Source: Perkinsus marinus ATCC 50983
Taxonomy: Eukaryota > Perkinsozoa > Perkinsida > Perkinsidae
NCBI RefSeq assembly: GCF_000006405.1
Contig: NW_003203153.1
Location: 17,532-81,531, forward strand
Length of the DNA: 64,000 bases
Direction of reading: 5' to 3'
This document shows, piece by piece, positions 46,905 through 59,439 of this stretch. The first letter of the stretch is position 1. Each line of letters opens with the position of its first letter. Below the pieces are notes generated by a model. The model was not told where the DNA came from. It saw only the letters and a list, made by a program, of their open reading frames with translations, and ran no database searches. Made by a program: the position numbers and the translations under genes.

Positions 46905-47070
46905 CATATGATGTTGATTCCTATCGTACTACCAGCAAGGGTGTCCTGAAGGGCCATTTCAGTGTGGTGGTGGTCTGCTTCAGTGGCCATAATATGACCA
47001 TCCCATCGCAGATACAACTGTTGGCTCAATGGTGTCGTCACGGCTAACAACGATATGGGATAGTAGGGGG
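45100..47070 (-). CDS. Basic/acidic low-complexity probable nuclear protein
   Basis: Minus-strand gene, 5' end uncertain. Exons in order: one about 46933-47068 with LSQQLYLRWDGHIMATEADH and HTEMALQDTLAG; one about 46746-46870 with EFAKSVATPVGKAAASPGIK and MISYGYMNKL; a long exon 45639-46690 beginning SNAAVQTTEYTTRSVATGG with a strong nuclear-signal cluster (KKAGGKRKKSD, HKRKRRSKKANTKGVKKRHK) and an acidic LFDDVVDDDALEEEHEEGG; then KMEGSPPISASDLEGVVITP, and a terminal exon with RRRKRRDEHAEESPEATHEF, stop at 45100-45102. Introns are GT-AG (about 43-57 nt). No domain recognised; overall design suggests a chromatin or RNA-associated protein. Confidence 0.55.
46866..46904. repeat. (GAT)13 microsatellite in an intron
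   Basis: Thirteen uninterrupted GAT units (ATC on the gene's strand) lie directly upstream of the 3' splice site of an intron in the minus-strand gene above, where a pyrimidine tract would normally be. Confidence 0.9.
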
Positions 47071-47970
47071 CACACTACAAGACTATCGTATATACTTACT
47101 GATAGACCTTCGTAGGAAGGTGAATACCTTGCGTATTGGAGTCTTCTCCCGCCACGATAAACTAATGATAGGGAGAATGTCGTCGTTAGCCGGCTAATGA
47201 GGCTCCTCTCTCAGTTGTTCCTACTTGATTTGGAACTTCCCCCCTCGAGCAGCCTCCCCACTATCGTCGGTAAGAACCTCTGGAGTAAGCCTTATTACGA
47301 GCCACTGTGGGGAGGATACAGTCGGATGTTGGACGATGCAGGACTTGTCGGGAGCCTGCCCATAGTGGGAGTACAGTGATGCAGATACGACCTCATCACA
47401 GTGGCCCCCCACTACCGCCGCTGCTGCCATACGTTCCTCGTGGCAGAGGGACGTGGTAGCCATGCTAGGAGGATGCACTATAAGGGGTCATGGTGACACT
47501 ATCGGCACACTGCTCGTAGTTGATAATAGAGACGACGATTATGTGGAGGGGAACAACAACGATTACTATCATTATTCTTATACGAAGAGCTTGTTATACC
47601 ACTTGGGTGGTCGACGGAAATAGTAGATTCATTATTATTATCATGATAAGACGTGTACGAGGCAGAGGGTACGTAGGACTGGTAGTGGGTGTATAGTCCA
47701 GAATCCAGTAGCAAGAGTAAAGTAAGTGAATGATGACGGTAAGGAGTAGTAGAGCAGAGTAGAAGCTAATGATGATGATGATGATGCATAGTGCTACTAC
47801 GATGGATGAATGATTTAAAACGGGGAGGAGCCAACAGCAACAATGGTGACAGTAGTTCAGGTGGCGGCCCTCTTCTTCCTCCTTACACCGAGGAGAGGGA
47901 GTTCAATCACATGAAAGGGAAATCAATCATCAATCTTATTCAAATAATATCATTGACGACGTGGAGAGGG
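47071..47970. other. Unassigned region
   Basis: Competing open frames on both strands at 47197-47478 (plus: VGKNLWSKPYYEPLWGGYSR; minus: DSGEAARGGKFQIK end). The minus frame could be a 5' exon of the gene at 45100-47070. 47791-47985 plus overlaps the end of the CDK gene and is not supported. Confidence 0.35.
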
Positions 47971-49663
<1,693 letters not shown>

Positions 49664-50008
49664 CAGCTCAATAGGTTGCTGCTGTTGCTGCTTGCGATGT
49701 GTACAAATCTACTACTAGTCAGTCGAGTAATGACATTGAGCAGGTCCAGACAGTCCTGATCCAGTATATAAAAGGCATAACACAAGACATGTAGTAGATA
49801 TGGGTGGGATACTGGGACAATACCTGATACCATACTCATTATCGTACTAGTAATGCTATCCTAATGGTAAGCGGCGAGGCATCTCTCAAAGGGTAATGAA
49901 GCCAAACGAGTGGGGAAGTCTTGTACTATAAGTAGGATAGAAAGTGGATGATGCCTCAGGAGGCAAGGGAGATCATGAAAGTAGTCATGATGAATGGTGG
50001 TATTGTTA
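49664..50008. other. Spacer between acyltransferase and CDK genes
   Basis: About 345 bp; may include a short 5' exon of the CDK gene (HRKQQQQQPIEL reads in frame with the glycine loop). Nothing else seen. Confidence 0.4.
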
Positions 50009-51799
50009 TTAAACTGCAAGTAGGGAGCGTAAGAGTGGTACTTGTATGATGACAGCATATGCACACCAAGAGCATAGAATACATCCTATGTACAGGAAAG
50101 GTAGGGCAGTAGAAAAAGGCATTTCAAAGGGGATAACAAACAAACCGGTGAGTATATCAGCAAACAACCAATGGAAAAGATACACAACCAAACCAACCTT
50201 CTGAGCATGCCCAGCGAGCCTTTCAGTCCAGCTCTCCTTCGGCTTAGTTAGAGGAAGGTCATCATCATCATCATCTATTGCAGTATGAGTAAGATCGGCA
50301 CTAGCCTGATCTACTGGTAACATGCTGAGAGTAGCAGCACTATTAGATGTGGACTCCTTCAGTGTATCGCCACCGCCGATTGGATGGGCAGGCAGCCTCA
50401 TATAGGCGGGATTCGATGCTCTATGGGAGATGCCATATTCTAGCTTGTCATCCTGGTCACGGGATCTAGATGCTCTACGACAGAGCATAGCTGAGGGGAA
50501 GTCAGTGTTGAGACCACCATCAGTGTATGTAGCAGCATAAACAACTAACAAGAACCAACACCAAGCTCCAATGACATACCACGTAACGAGACCAATCGTG
50601 TTATAGACTGGGAATCTCCAGTAATAGCCTACATCCTTACGATGAGTAGGTGTGCCTATTGCCGCCAATAATATAATCACAAACGCCTTCACAGTTCCAA
50701 TAAAACGTCTGACTGACTCTGGCATGAGCGTATACCCCAATGGACGGTGCTTTGTGATCCACCGACCGAAGGAGGGGTAATAGTGCGCCTGTTCTTGTAT
50801 GTTATTGCCAAAAGTATATATAATGCCATAGAGGTACCAGTAGTTGTAAAAGAGGACACTGAATGTCATATTAGACCATAGATCAGTACGCTCTCCCATA
50901 CCAGTAGCAAACATAACCCATACTAGACTGAGGCTACATATGATAATGAATAGACGTCTACCTATTGGTATGAGGATAGAATAGACATAGGGTAACCATA
51001 CAGGTATAGCACAGAGGCATCTACTCCATGATGGACCTGTCGAACAGGTTAGGATACCTCCTCCTAGACCAACGATACATACTAGGCCTGTGATAGCCAA
51101 GTAGCGTATGTTGGTCGGCCATGTATGATAAGGACTATTGAACCATGCAATAAGGGGATAGTTGATAAGAGATAGGAACCATAGAGCAGGGAGGAACCAT
51201 AACCAACCAACACCATCACGGAAGGTAGACACAATAGACCAATAGAATGATAAGAACCCAACAGCTTCCTCCTGCTCCCCATATCGCCATGACCTAGAGA
51301 TATAGGCATCAGGTACTACTATAAGGAGGTAGCCGACCAGTAAGGGTAGTAATAAACGCTGTGTCCTCTTCAATAGAAAGGTCCATAGATTGTCTTTACT
51401 ATGCCCACATGCTGCACCAGAAAGGCAGAAGAACTGCCCCAGACCAAACTGCATGAACTGCCGTATCAATACTTGTATTTTATCAAGTTCCTCTGGAGTG
51501 AGATCCTTCACTGACCACTGTACTGTTACTGCAGTATGTACAAAAACCACTGCATAGATAGAGCCTGCTCGTATCCAGTCCACTGAGAAGTCTCTAGGAG
51601 GGGGCGAAGGAAGAGGAGGAGGAGAGTCTGCTGCTGCTGGGGATGTCTCGAACCCTACCGCTCCTTCAGGATCATATTCTATATTAGAAGGAGGCATCCG
51701 AGAGCCGGTCATCATATACGGACTATTGCTGCTAGTACTACTTACTGTACTACCGGTAGAGGAAGCATAGCATCCATTTGAGGAGGAGAGTGGGATCAT
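50009..51799 (-). CDS. Acyltransferase-3 family multi-pass membrane protein
   Basis: Intronless 596-aa protein of the acyltransferase-3 type, integral membrane enzymes that O-acylate sugars, lipids or peptides. After a Ser/Pro-rich cytosolic N-terminus (residues 1-68) comes the family start VDWIRAGSIYAVVFVHTA (first membrane segment with Arg and His as in the family), then about ten hydrophobic helices, for example LLLPLLVGYLLIVVPDAYI, WLWFLPALWFLSLINYPLI, RLFIIICSLSLVWVMFATGM, AFVIILLAAIGT and TWYVIGAWCWFLLVVYAAT. A long hydrophilic insertion (about residues 445-525, with IDDDDDDLPL) precedes the last two helices (VVYLFHWLFADILTGLFVI and LPFLYIGCILCSWCAYAVI). Substrate unknown. The single large exon contrasts with the intron-dense neighbours. 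Confidence 0.85.
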   Translation of the reverse strand: MIPLSSSNGCYASSTGSTVSSTSSNSPYMMTGSRMPPSNIEYDPEGAVGFETSPAAADSPPPLPSPPPRDFSVDWIRAGSIYAVVFVHTAVTVQWSVKDLTPEELDKIQVLIRQFMQFGLGQFFCLSGAACGHSKDNLWTFLLKRTQRLLLPLLVGYLLIVVPDAYISRSWRYGEQEEAVGFLSFYWSIVSTFRDGVGWLWFLPALWFLSLINYPLIAWFNSPYHTWPTNIRYLAITGLVCIVGLGGGILTCSTGPSWSRCLCAIPVWLPYVYSILIPIGRRLFIIICSLSLVWVMFATGMGERTDLWSNMTFSVLFYNYWYLYGIIYTFGNNIQEQAHYYPSFGRWITKHRPLGYTLMPESVRRFIGTVKAFVIILLAAIGTPTHRKDVGYYWRFPVYNTIGLVTWYVIGAWCWFLLVVYAATYTDGGLNTDFPSAMLCRRASRSRDQDDKLEYGISHRASNPAYMRLPAHPIGGGDTLKESTSNSAATLSMLPVDQASADLTHTAIDDDDDDLPLTKPKESWTERLAGHAQKVGLVVYLFHWLFADILTGLFVIPFEMPFSTALPFLYIGCILCSWCAYAVIIQVPLLRSLLAV

Positions 51800-52926
51800 T
51801 TCCTGAATATAGGCGTATAGGGAATTAATGCACTCAAACTCAAGAGGACATCAGGATGTAGAAATGCATACAAAAGCAGTGCCGACTACCGCTGGGGAGC
51901 ATGCAATAGTAATGAGAGCATAGAGTGGTGGAGGAACTGGTGGAGGATACAACAACGAAGAATCCTCCTCTCCCTCCTAGCATTCGCCTCTAGTGAACTC
52001 ATCCCATAAGAGATTAATTATAGTGCTGAAATAGGATATAGTCAATGGGAAGGTTATAAAGTTGGCCGACTGAATGTTACCCCAACTGAGCACCAAATAT
52101 GCTCGGGGAGAATATCCCATGTTTCATGACCGTTGCATCCGGAGATGCATCATCAGCTTATGGGCAATCGAGTGATGGTAATAATGATGGAATAATGAGC
52201 TCTCATTCCTACGACTGGTCTCGAAAAATACTGCTAGTCTGCATGGGAAGCCCTCGAGCGTACGATAGAGATGTATGATATCCGATATATTTACCCGCGA
52301 TATGCCACCAATAGCATACTGTGGTAGATAGGCAATAGGAACGTGCTCTAAGGCTAGCCATCATAGACGATCCTTGAGCGGAAGACTAAGTCCATGGGCA
52401 CCTCTCCTACCATCATTTCCGAGGTTACTGAGCCGAAACGAGTATTGCTCTGCACGTTGAGAGATTTCGAACAGGCATACGATGCATCACCATCTGTACG
52501 ACTACACTCACTGCAGCTGTAGTGTAAGTGGTATACCACGACCAGCCCCCTTCACACTTTCGAAAGAAGAGAGTTGCCCGCGGAATAAGTTATGATGATA
52601 GAGCCGATGTAAGACTACTATATACCCCCAATACTACTCTCTCCTCTAGACCACTACAATGGGACTATTGTCGACCCCTCAACAGGAAGAGTACTCCTGG
52701 CATGGCCAGTGTTCATGAGTTGTACCATACCGAGTGGGGACCACTCCAAATGGATAATGGTATATATGCTTAGGGCGGCATGTGGGAGAAGAGAGAGATC
52801 TCCACTGAATAAGAAGGGCATTGTGCCTAATAAAGAGAGGATGATGATGATGACATCGAATCACTACTGGGCCATACCTCATCGAATATCTACCAACTAG
52901 TGTTCCTCTCGGTGATGATGGGTGCG
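51800..52926. other. Intergenic, nothing firm
   Basis: About 1.1 kb. Only short open frames: 52354-52539 minus, 52528-52773 plus and 52709-52900 plus, none with a motif. No repeats noticed. Confidence 0.45.
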
Positions 52927-53307
<381 letters not shown>

Positions 53308-54529
53308 CGTTAGTATCCCTCTCCATCAGACTCTCTGCTGACTATTATCATCCACCTCGACCCGGTACTATAGCAGTCCATGGCTCATACTACCATGTCC
53401 TCCTTACTGTCTACAAAGTCCACCGGTTCGGACTTGGGTTTCCAGCTGGAGGGTGTAGTACTTCTGCTGTATTAGATTATGATGATATACAACATGGATG
53501 TACAGTAGCATCACACCTCAACCTCTGACCATTGCCGCTGTGTATTACATCGGCAGATGACTCTACAGACTTACTCTGCGGCTCCTCTACCTGTATACTC
53601 CCACCTGTATCATCGACCCCGTATTACATGCACTATAACCACTATTATGAGGATGCTACAGATCGCTATCATTACTCCCGGCACCAAGGTAGTAGAGGAG
53701 GCTGGACCACATGACTCATCACATCCCCAATGTTCGCATTGCCTTCCAATGGTAGACAAGGAAGGCACTAAGCATTGCTTCCCTCATCAACAGTAATGTG
53801 TCCTACCCTACCACTACTGCATACTGCTACATCGCCCATACCACTATCATAACCATCTCACACGGAGCGCGATGCTCAACACGCGATCACCATCGTATTG
53901 CTATTGATGACGAGTAGTAGCAACCCATATGCTAAGATATCGTAAGATTTGCACGCGTGCGCAAGATACGGCTAGGGACAGGCTGAATGAAATTCGGGGA
54001 CTTATTCCGTAGGAAACCGTGGGGATCAGGATGCTGCTGTAAGGGTTTCAGGTAAGGTGAGGCTATTTCACAAGGACTTCCTCACAGCCTCGAAAACGGA
54101 ATACAAGTAGTATAGAATGCCAATGGTTGAACCTCGGCCTGTATGACATAAGAACAGTAGCTTACGATTACACCACGTATAATCCCGACAACGTCTAGAT
54201 CAATAGGAGGTGCTCCCCAACGTGGTTATACGGGATGAGCGCAGTGGCAATATTATGCACACTGCACCTCCACTGTTGAAAGTACTTGCATACTCCGCAG
54301 TGCTTAGGACGTGGAACATTCTTTTGATGTGTGACGAACCTTGGAAAGAAGCCTACTGCTTCCTGTTGGAGGTACGAGCAGGACTCGGGTTTATGCTACC
54401 ACTCCGAGAACGAAGTTGCTCGTATAAGCGATCTTTCCAGTCTGGAGTATCGTATGCCGACGGTTAGAGGAGTTGTGGATAGAAGGCATGAACCACTTTT
54501 GGGAACTACTGTATATGAGGACGTTCACA
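53308..54529. other. Unassigned region with possible exons
   Basis: Plus-strand stretches such as PPRPGTIAVHGSYYHVLLTV then TVYKVHRFGLGFPAGGCSTS (53345-53480) and DLSSLEYRMPTVRGVVDRRH (about 54430-54490) have some coding character, but no gene could be chained. The retroelement at 54530 interrupts this region on its right side. Confidence 0.3.
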
Positions 54530-54733
54530 TGTGCTGATATGGGAACATATTATGTTAACTGTTGTCAATTGAGACTGTTGCGGTATGCACATCTGTGTCT
54601 CCGTTGTCCCCATTTGTATCAGCTAAGATATTAGCTAAGCTATACCATCCCATTCGTTACTCATAAGTTATTGGTGTATAATCAAGTCTTGCTATCTGTA
54701 ACAAGGCCGTATTGAGTTGCATACATCGGCACA
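54530..54733 (+). repeat. 5' LTR, 204 bp
   Basis: Starts TGTGCTGATATGGG and ends CATCGGCACA, with TGTGC/GCACA terminal inverted repeats. I find no difference from the 3' LTR, implying recent insertion or recent gene conversion. Confidence 0.92.
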
Positions 54734-54808
54734 ATCATCCGAGAAGCAACTACCTCAAGCTCTTGTGTAAAGACCACTCTGTTCAACAAGTAACGGTTCA
54801 ATTGCTCT

Positions 54809-55372
54809 ATGGTATCTCCCAAGGCGTCTGACCCAGTACTGACTGATGACAATAAGAAGAGCAGTACTGAGCAATCCCCACCTGTGTGGGCTTGGCAGTT
54901 GAAGAAGGAGCTAGATTCGTTGACGGAGTCGATTGCAGGTATTAAGTCACAGCTTGAGTCCAACGCTGATCACAAGACCAGACATGATGCAAATGGTACT
55001 ACTGGTGCTACTGGCGATGACAGCAAGGATGGTCCTACTAATACAGTGCATGGTATTGTTGAGGAGGTCAAACAACAGCTCGATAGCACTAAATCTGACC
55101 GAAGTGCCAAATCGTCGTTGGTGATAGAGCCTTTGGTTATCATGAAGATTAGCAAACAAGCTAAGTCTGCTGGTGTTATAGAGGGAGGCCGATTCTCTGG
55201 TGTGACTGATAAGAGGGGTTACATGATTTTCAAGAAGACTATTATGAATCAGCCAGAGATCCAATTTTCTGGCACGGGGGAGCTGTCAAGTGCTTACCAA
55301 TACTTCTATATCATCAATAATGTATCTACTCCTCTACAGCAACTGATCAAGGAAGCTGCTTCATGTCTATAA
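54809..55372 (+). mobile_element. gag-like ORF of the LTR element
   Basis: A 187-codon frame starting MVSPKASDPVLTDDNKKSST, with a coiled-coil-like WQLKKELDSLTESIAGIKSQ and a second helical EEVKQQLDSTKSDRSAKSS region, later GRFSGVTDKRGYMIFKKTI. Position after the 5' LTR and composition suggest the N-terminal part of gag. It terminates at 55372, near the inferred internal deletion junction. Confidence 0.6.
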
Positions 55373-56271
55373 GGTTTAAGCAGCTCCTTGCTGAGCACAA
55401 TGTTGTCCATGTATACACGTTTGGGTTCGATGCGGCACGACGAGGTTGGCTTGAGCGTCCACATGCTGAGTTTTCATCAGTTATAAGGTGTATGACTAAT
55501 GATCGTGGTCGATCTATTGAGGGTGTCAGGGACCTGAAGTGTTTGGTGAGCAAGGCTACCTATGTCGTAAACAACATCCCCTATGAAGCTGACAATGACT
55601 TATGTCCATGGCTATGCATGAGACCAACTGGTGGTCTAACGGCCACACTGTTGACACGTGACCAATCTGCTATCGCTGAAATTAAGAAATGGCTAGGATC
55701 GGGACTGCTGTATGATGATTTAATTGAACCACTTGGTTCCTTGAAGGAGGCTTACCTCAACGACAATATCCGTACTTTATCAAAGCTGAAGTCATTGTGG
55801 ATCCGCCGGAAGGGCGAAACTAGAAGACGACTGGCCAAGATCCGACGTACTGACCAAGACTCTATAACAATTGGCGATACTGTCTGGCGTCGTAACCCAA
55901 CTGCTGAAAAATATGGTACCTTATTTTCTGGTCCCTATGAGGTTGTTGACCGTGATGGAGCAACTATAAGTTTGAAGAAGGCAGATGACGATGTGATCAT
56001 GCAATGCCCTGTAAACCAGTTGAAGAAAGGACGAAGACCTATTAAGACCGGTAAGGGTCCTACTTCTTCCACCTTCCTGGAAAAGGGTGTGCAAGTTGAG
56101 GTTGAGCCCGAAGTGCATGAGGAAGAACCTCCAGTGAGCCGAGAAGAGTTGAAGATATGGCAAGAGGCTGTTATGAATGACGGTGCTGGGGTCATGACAC
56201 GAAGCCGCAAGAGGGCAGTCGACAGAGTCTCAGATATGTTGAAGTCTAACAAAATTGCTCGTAAAGAGTGA
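55363..56271 (+). mobile_element. Integrase C-terminal fragment of the LTR element
   Basis: A 302-codon frame beginning in the middle of an integrase-like region: FKQLLAEHNVVHVYTFGFDA then RRGWLERPHAEFSSVIRCM, the end of a transposon integrase core, followed by a helical LNDNIRTLSKLKSLWIRR region and GDTVWRRNPTAEKYGTLFSG then PYEVVDRDGATISLKK, a GPY/F-type C-terminal module characteristic of Ty3/gypsy integrases. A charged tail ends at the stop before the polypurine tract. The catalytic DDE triad is not complete here, so it is inactive. Confidence 0.75.
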
Positions 56272-56313
56272 CTGCTAGTATACAAGTTGTCATTTACTGG
56301 CAACTTGGGGGAG

Positions 56314-56517
56314 TGTGCTGATATGGGAACATATTATGTTAACTGTTGTCAATTGAGACTGTTGCGGTATGCACATCTGTGTCTCCGTTGTCCCCATTTG
56401 TATCAGCTAAGATATTAGCTAAGCTATACCATCCCATTCGTTACTCATAAGTTATTGGTGTATAATCAAGTCTTGCTATCTGTAACAAGGCCGTATTGAG
56501 TTGCATACATCGGCACA
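56314..56517 (+). repeat. 3' LTR, 204 bp
   Basis: Direct repeat of 54530-54733, apparently identical, immediately after the polypurine tract. Confidence 0.92.
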
Positions 56518-57558
56518 TACATCAATAGGAAGGGATGGAGCAGCATTAAGCTGATGTGTGTTGGTGACACGGTGTTGATGACATTGGCTATAGGATACGC
56601 CACTTGCTCGCAATCGGCCGGGCTCTGGTCGCCGGATATCACCGATGATGCAACGGTATTGAGCACTGAGAGCGCCGTACCCTCTCGGCTCTAGAATAGG
56701 ATATGTCTCGCTGTTAGAGCCCTACATGGCAGTAGCTTGGTATCGTCAACTCGGAAGTAGGCGATATAGAGTATACTGGCATAGATTTTACCCCGACGCG
56801 GCGGGGCCATGATGGGCCTCTCACACTCAGTGTGACGGTACGACTTGGACCTCAGTGGAGTGTATTGCCTTACGTGTATTGGTCGGAAGCTTTCTCCGTA
56901 GTACTGGAGTAGTGGTAACTACCATTGCCAGCTGCTTCAACAGCTGGTCACAAGGTACCTTACCAGTCCTCACCCCGGCCTATGCAGAATCTCTGATAAC
57001 ACCTTTTATGAGGAGCGTCTACCTCCGCTATCTACGAAGGTTCTCTTCAGTGCTACCTGGGACTACCCACCTTCCTGATCCTCTAAAGTGTGTGCCAATG
57101 CTGACACCATAGCACGACTATCCAGGTCCCCGGTCCAAGGGCCCGAGCCAGACTAGTAAACATAGGGTGAACTAAGGCTAGACCTCGACCTGGATGCTGA
57201 CTACTACCCGTCATAGTACTCGTTTCCCTTGTAACGTGGCTAAAGGGTATACACGCGAATTGGTACATACTACTTTACCTTGGTAACACTACCGATGATA
57301 ACACAACAGCAGTGTGCAGAACAACTAATGCATGAGCATCGGGTAGACATTGGTCATGGAGAGCAGCTCTAAACATCGACCTCAGAGCCGCCACTAACAC
57401 CCAAGGAGGATACTGCTGTAGTAGTGGGACTACACACAGTAGATAGTGAGTGGAGCACAGTCGATATGCTCACCTCAGCGGAGGCATATTGGATGCCTGT
57501 ATAGCCATGGCATTAACCTTATCTCTGATAAGCCTCCAATAACCATCACCAGACATTT
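56518..57558. other. Unassigned region
   Basis: Minus-strand stretches MAPPRRGKIYASILYIAYFR (about 56750-56810) and MVSALAHTLEDQEGG (about 57065-57110) look partly coding, but no gene was assembled. The retroelement boundary at 56517 lies next to the frame SVINTVSPTHIS, so it may have landed in or near an exon. Confidence 0.3.
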
Positions 57559-59164
57559 TCACTGTTGATAAAACCAGTACAAGGCTATCTGAGCTATGAT
57601 ACTACCTCTGAACTTGGCGACTACATCCTTGCGTTTGGACTTCATCCAAGTGTAGGGGACGTACCATACTAAGCCTACAAGGCTTAGGGCCAACAGTGCC
57701 ATGGTAGTCCTATCCCGGATGAACCGTGCTGAAGTACAATGACGATAGGATAACACATACTAGTGGGAAATAGTACCCCATGTACTGTTCTGTCGCACCA
57801 ATAGGTTCTCAGGTGTATCATGTATGAAGACCTCAATATTTCCAGTAATCCCGGCATCCCTGCTATCTCCGTCATGACCATCCTAGTAGAGGTATTACTC
57901 ACCGTAGTTTGGATACTATCTTCTCCTTGACCTCCTCGAAATCCGGCCAAAACACCTCCTTAGTGATGAACACAGCCTCAAGAGGGTTGCTTGTATGGAG
58001 GAAGTCCTCAACTACACAAGAACGGGAATGCCTACAATATCGTTATACTTCATCATAGGCTCACGTTTGACTCTGTCGCCTTGGTCTACAAAGCCCTCTC
58101 TTTTCACAAGACTCTCTACATCGAAGACTCTGCTGATCTCAGGTAGTCCACTGAAATGAAGCCGTGCTTTGAAGAGGCGAGCCGCAAGCCTTACTCAGCA
58201 GCAATACGTCTGATCTCCAACTTAGCCCCTTGGCCATACTGTACGAACCTCCGATAGGCGAATACAGCAAGGAACCGATCCACGGTAGGATTGGCCTCAC
58301 AGGTTAGAGTGCCTCCACCAGACTGACAATGACAAGTCCTATTTTCGGATCGACTACTGTGAATGATCAACTCACTCTTGGCAAACGGGAAATGTACCCA
58401 ATGTTCCTATCAGCAGCAGCACGAGCTTTGATGCAGAAATGGCCACCAACCATAGCCAGACATAACACACTCAATAGGATAAGTATCTCCACAATGGGCA
58501 AGGGTTGGATGCTGCGTCTGAGGGTATAAGATGGTGAACAGCAAGCAGAGCAACGATCTTACCGTGGCCTTGAGTCATCGAAGAGAGGGCTGTCTTTACC
58601 TCCTACCCGAGGTCTATCGAATATGTCCTTTGGTATAGGGGGTATCTTGTATCCACCCTTGGTAGGAGTATTGGTTTGATTACCAGTAGCCGGAGACTGC
58701 GTTCCATTATTAGCAGTAGTATTAGCGATGGCGGGTCGACGTGTGGTAGGCGTAGCTTCCCCAACTGGGAGGAAAGGCACTGTCGGGACAGGTAGCGACT
58801 CCTCTCCTAGGTAATGTTCAACATCGCGTACTGGTTGTGGTAGAGTAACATTGTCCAAGGACTTGACGAAGTCCTCAATGCCTGTGTACAATACCCTTGT
58901 CTCCTCGTCTATGTCATGGGCTAGCCAATTGTTAAGTGTCTGGTTGGCTAGCACCTCTAGCATAGCCAATAGCCCACCCAACTCATCGACCACACCAGTA
59001 ATGGTAGCATTCCTCACAGAGGAGCTCACCTCATTCATCTCCTTCACGACGTTCTTGAAGGCGATAGCAAAGTCTTCCACAAGGACCCTAGTGTCGGGTA
59101 GCTTGGAGCTTGACTCGGCAGCAAGCCGAGCTAAGGATACTACTAAGTAAAGAGGTCTAACCAT
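57559..59164 (-). CDS. Unrecognised membrane protein, signal peptide plus two TM segments
   Basis: Chained in phase from ATG 59164 to the stop at 57559-57561 through six short GT-AG introns (about 43-60 nt). It begins with a likely signal peptide (MVRPLYLVVSLARLAAESSS), then a helical segment with N-glycosylation sequons (NATI, NQTL, NVTL), a Pro/Thr-rich linker, TM1 (PIVEILILLSVLCLAMVGGH), a soluble stretch with VDRFLAVFAYRRFVQYGQGA and FWPDFEEVKEKIVSKLR, and TM2 near the C-terminus (TTMALLALSLVGLVWYVPYT), followed by a basic tail ending ALYWFYQQ. The family was not recognised; topology suggests a surface or endomembrane protein. It is divergent from the DNAJB12-like gene. Confidence 0.65.
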
Positions 59165-59439
59165 TGAGTAACAATAAAATATGAGAGAGTCGCGGTCACG
59201 ACGAGGACGACCAATGCACGATGCTCGAGTTTGATGAATCTGCGCAGAAGTTGAGGAAACGCAAGTTTGATAAGCAAGGCAAGACTTCGACGACGCCCCT
59301 CGCAGCTACTACCCACACCCCTTCACTAAATTCACACCACTATCACTTTTTTGCCTGCCAAAGTGATGTTAATTTGGTAGATGTTTGTGCTACACCTTGC
59401 GTCGATAAATGCCTCATTTTCGCAGTCCACATAATTATC

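Larger units (their letters stand above)
54530..56517 (+). mobile_element. Internally deleted Ty3/gypsy-type LTR element
   Basis: A complete but short (1,988-bp) element bounded by two 204-bp direct LTRs that look identical, beginning TGTGC and ending GCACA. A polypurine run (CTTGGGGGAG, about 56304-56313) sits directly before the 3' LTR. Inside are an N-terminal gag-like ORF and the C-terminal end of an integrase; protease, reverse transcriptase and RNase H are absent. With integrase last, the gene order is Ty3/gypsy-like rather than Copia-like. Flanks (TCACA left, TACAT right) show no convincing target-site duplication. Confidence 0.9.
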
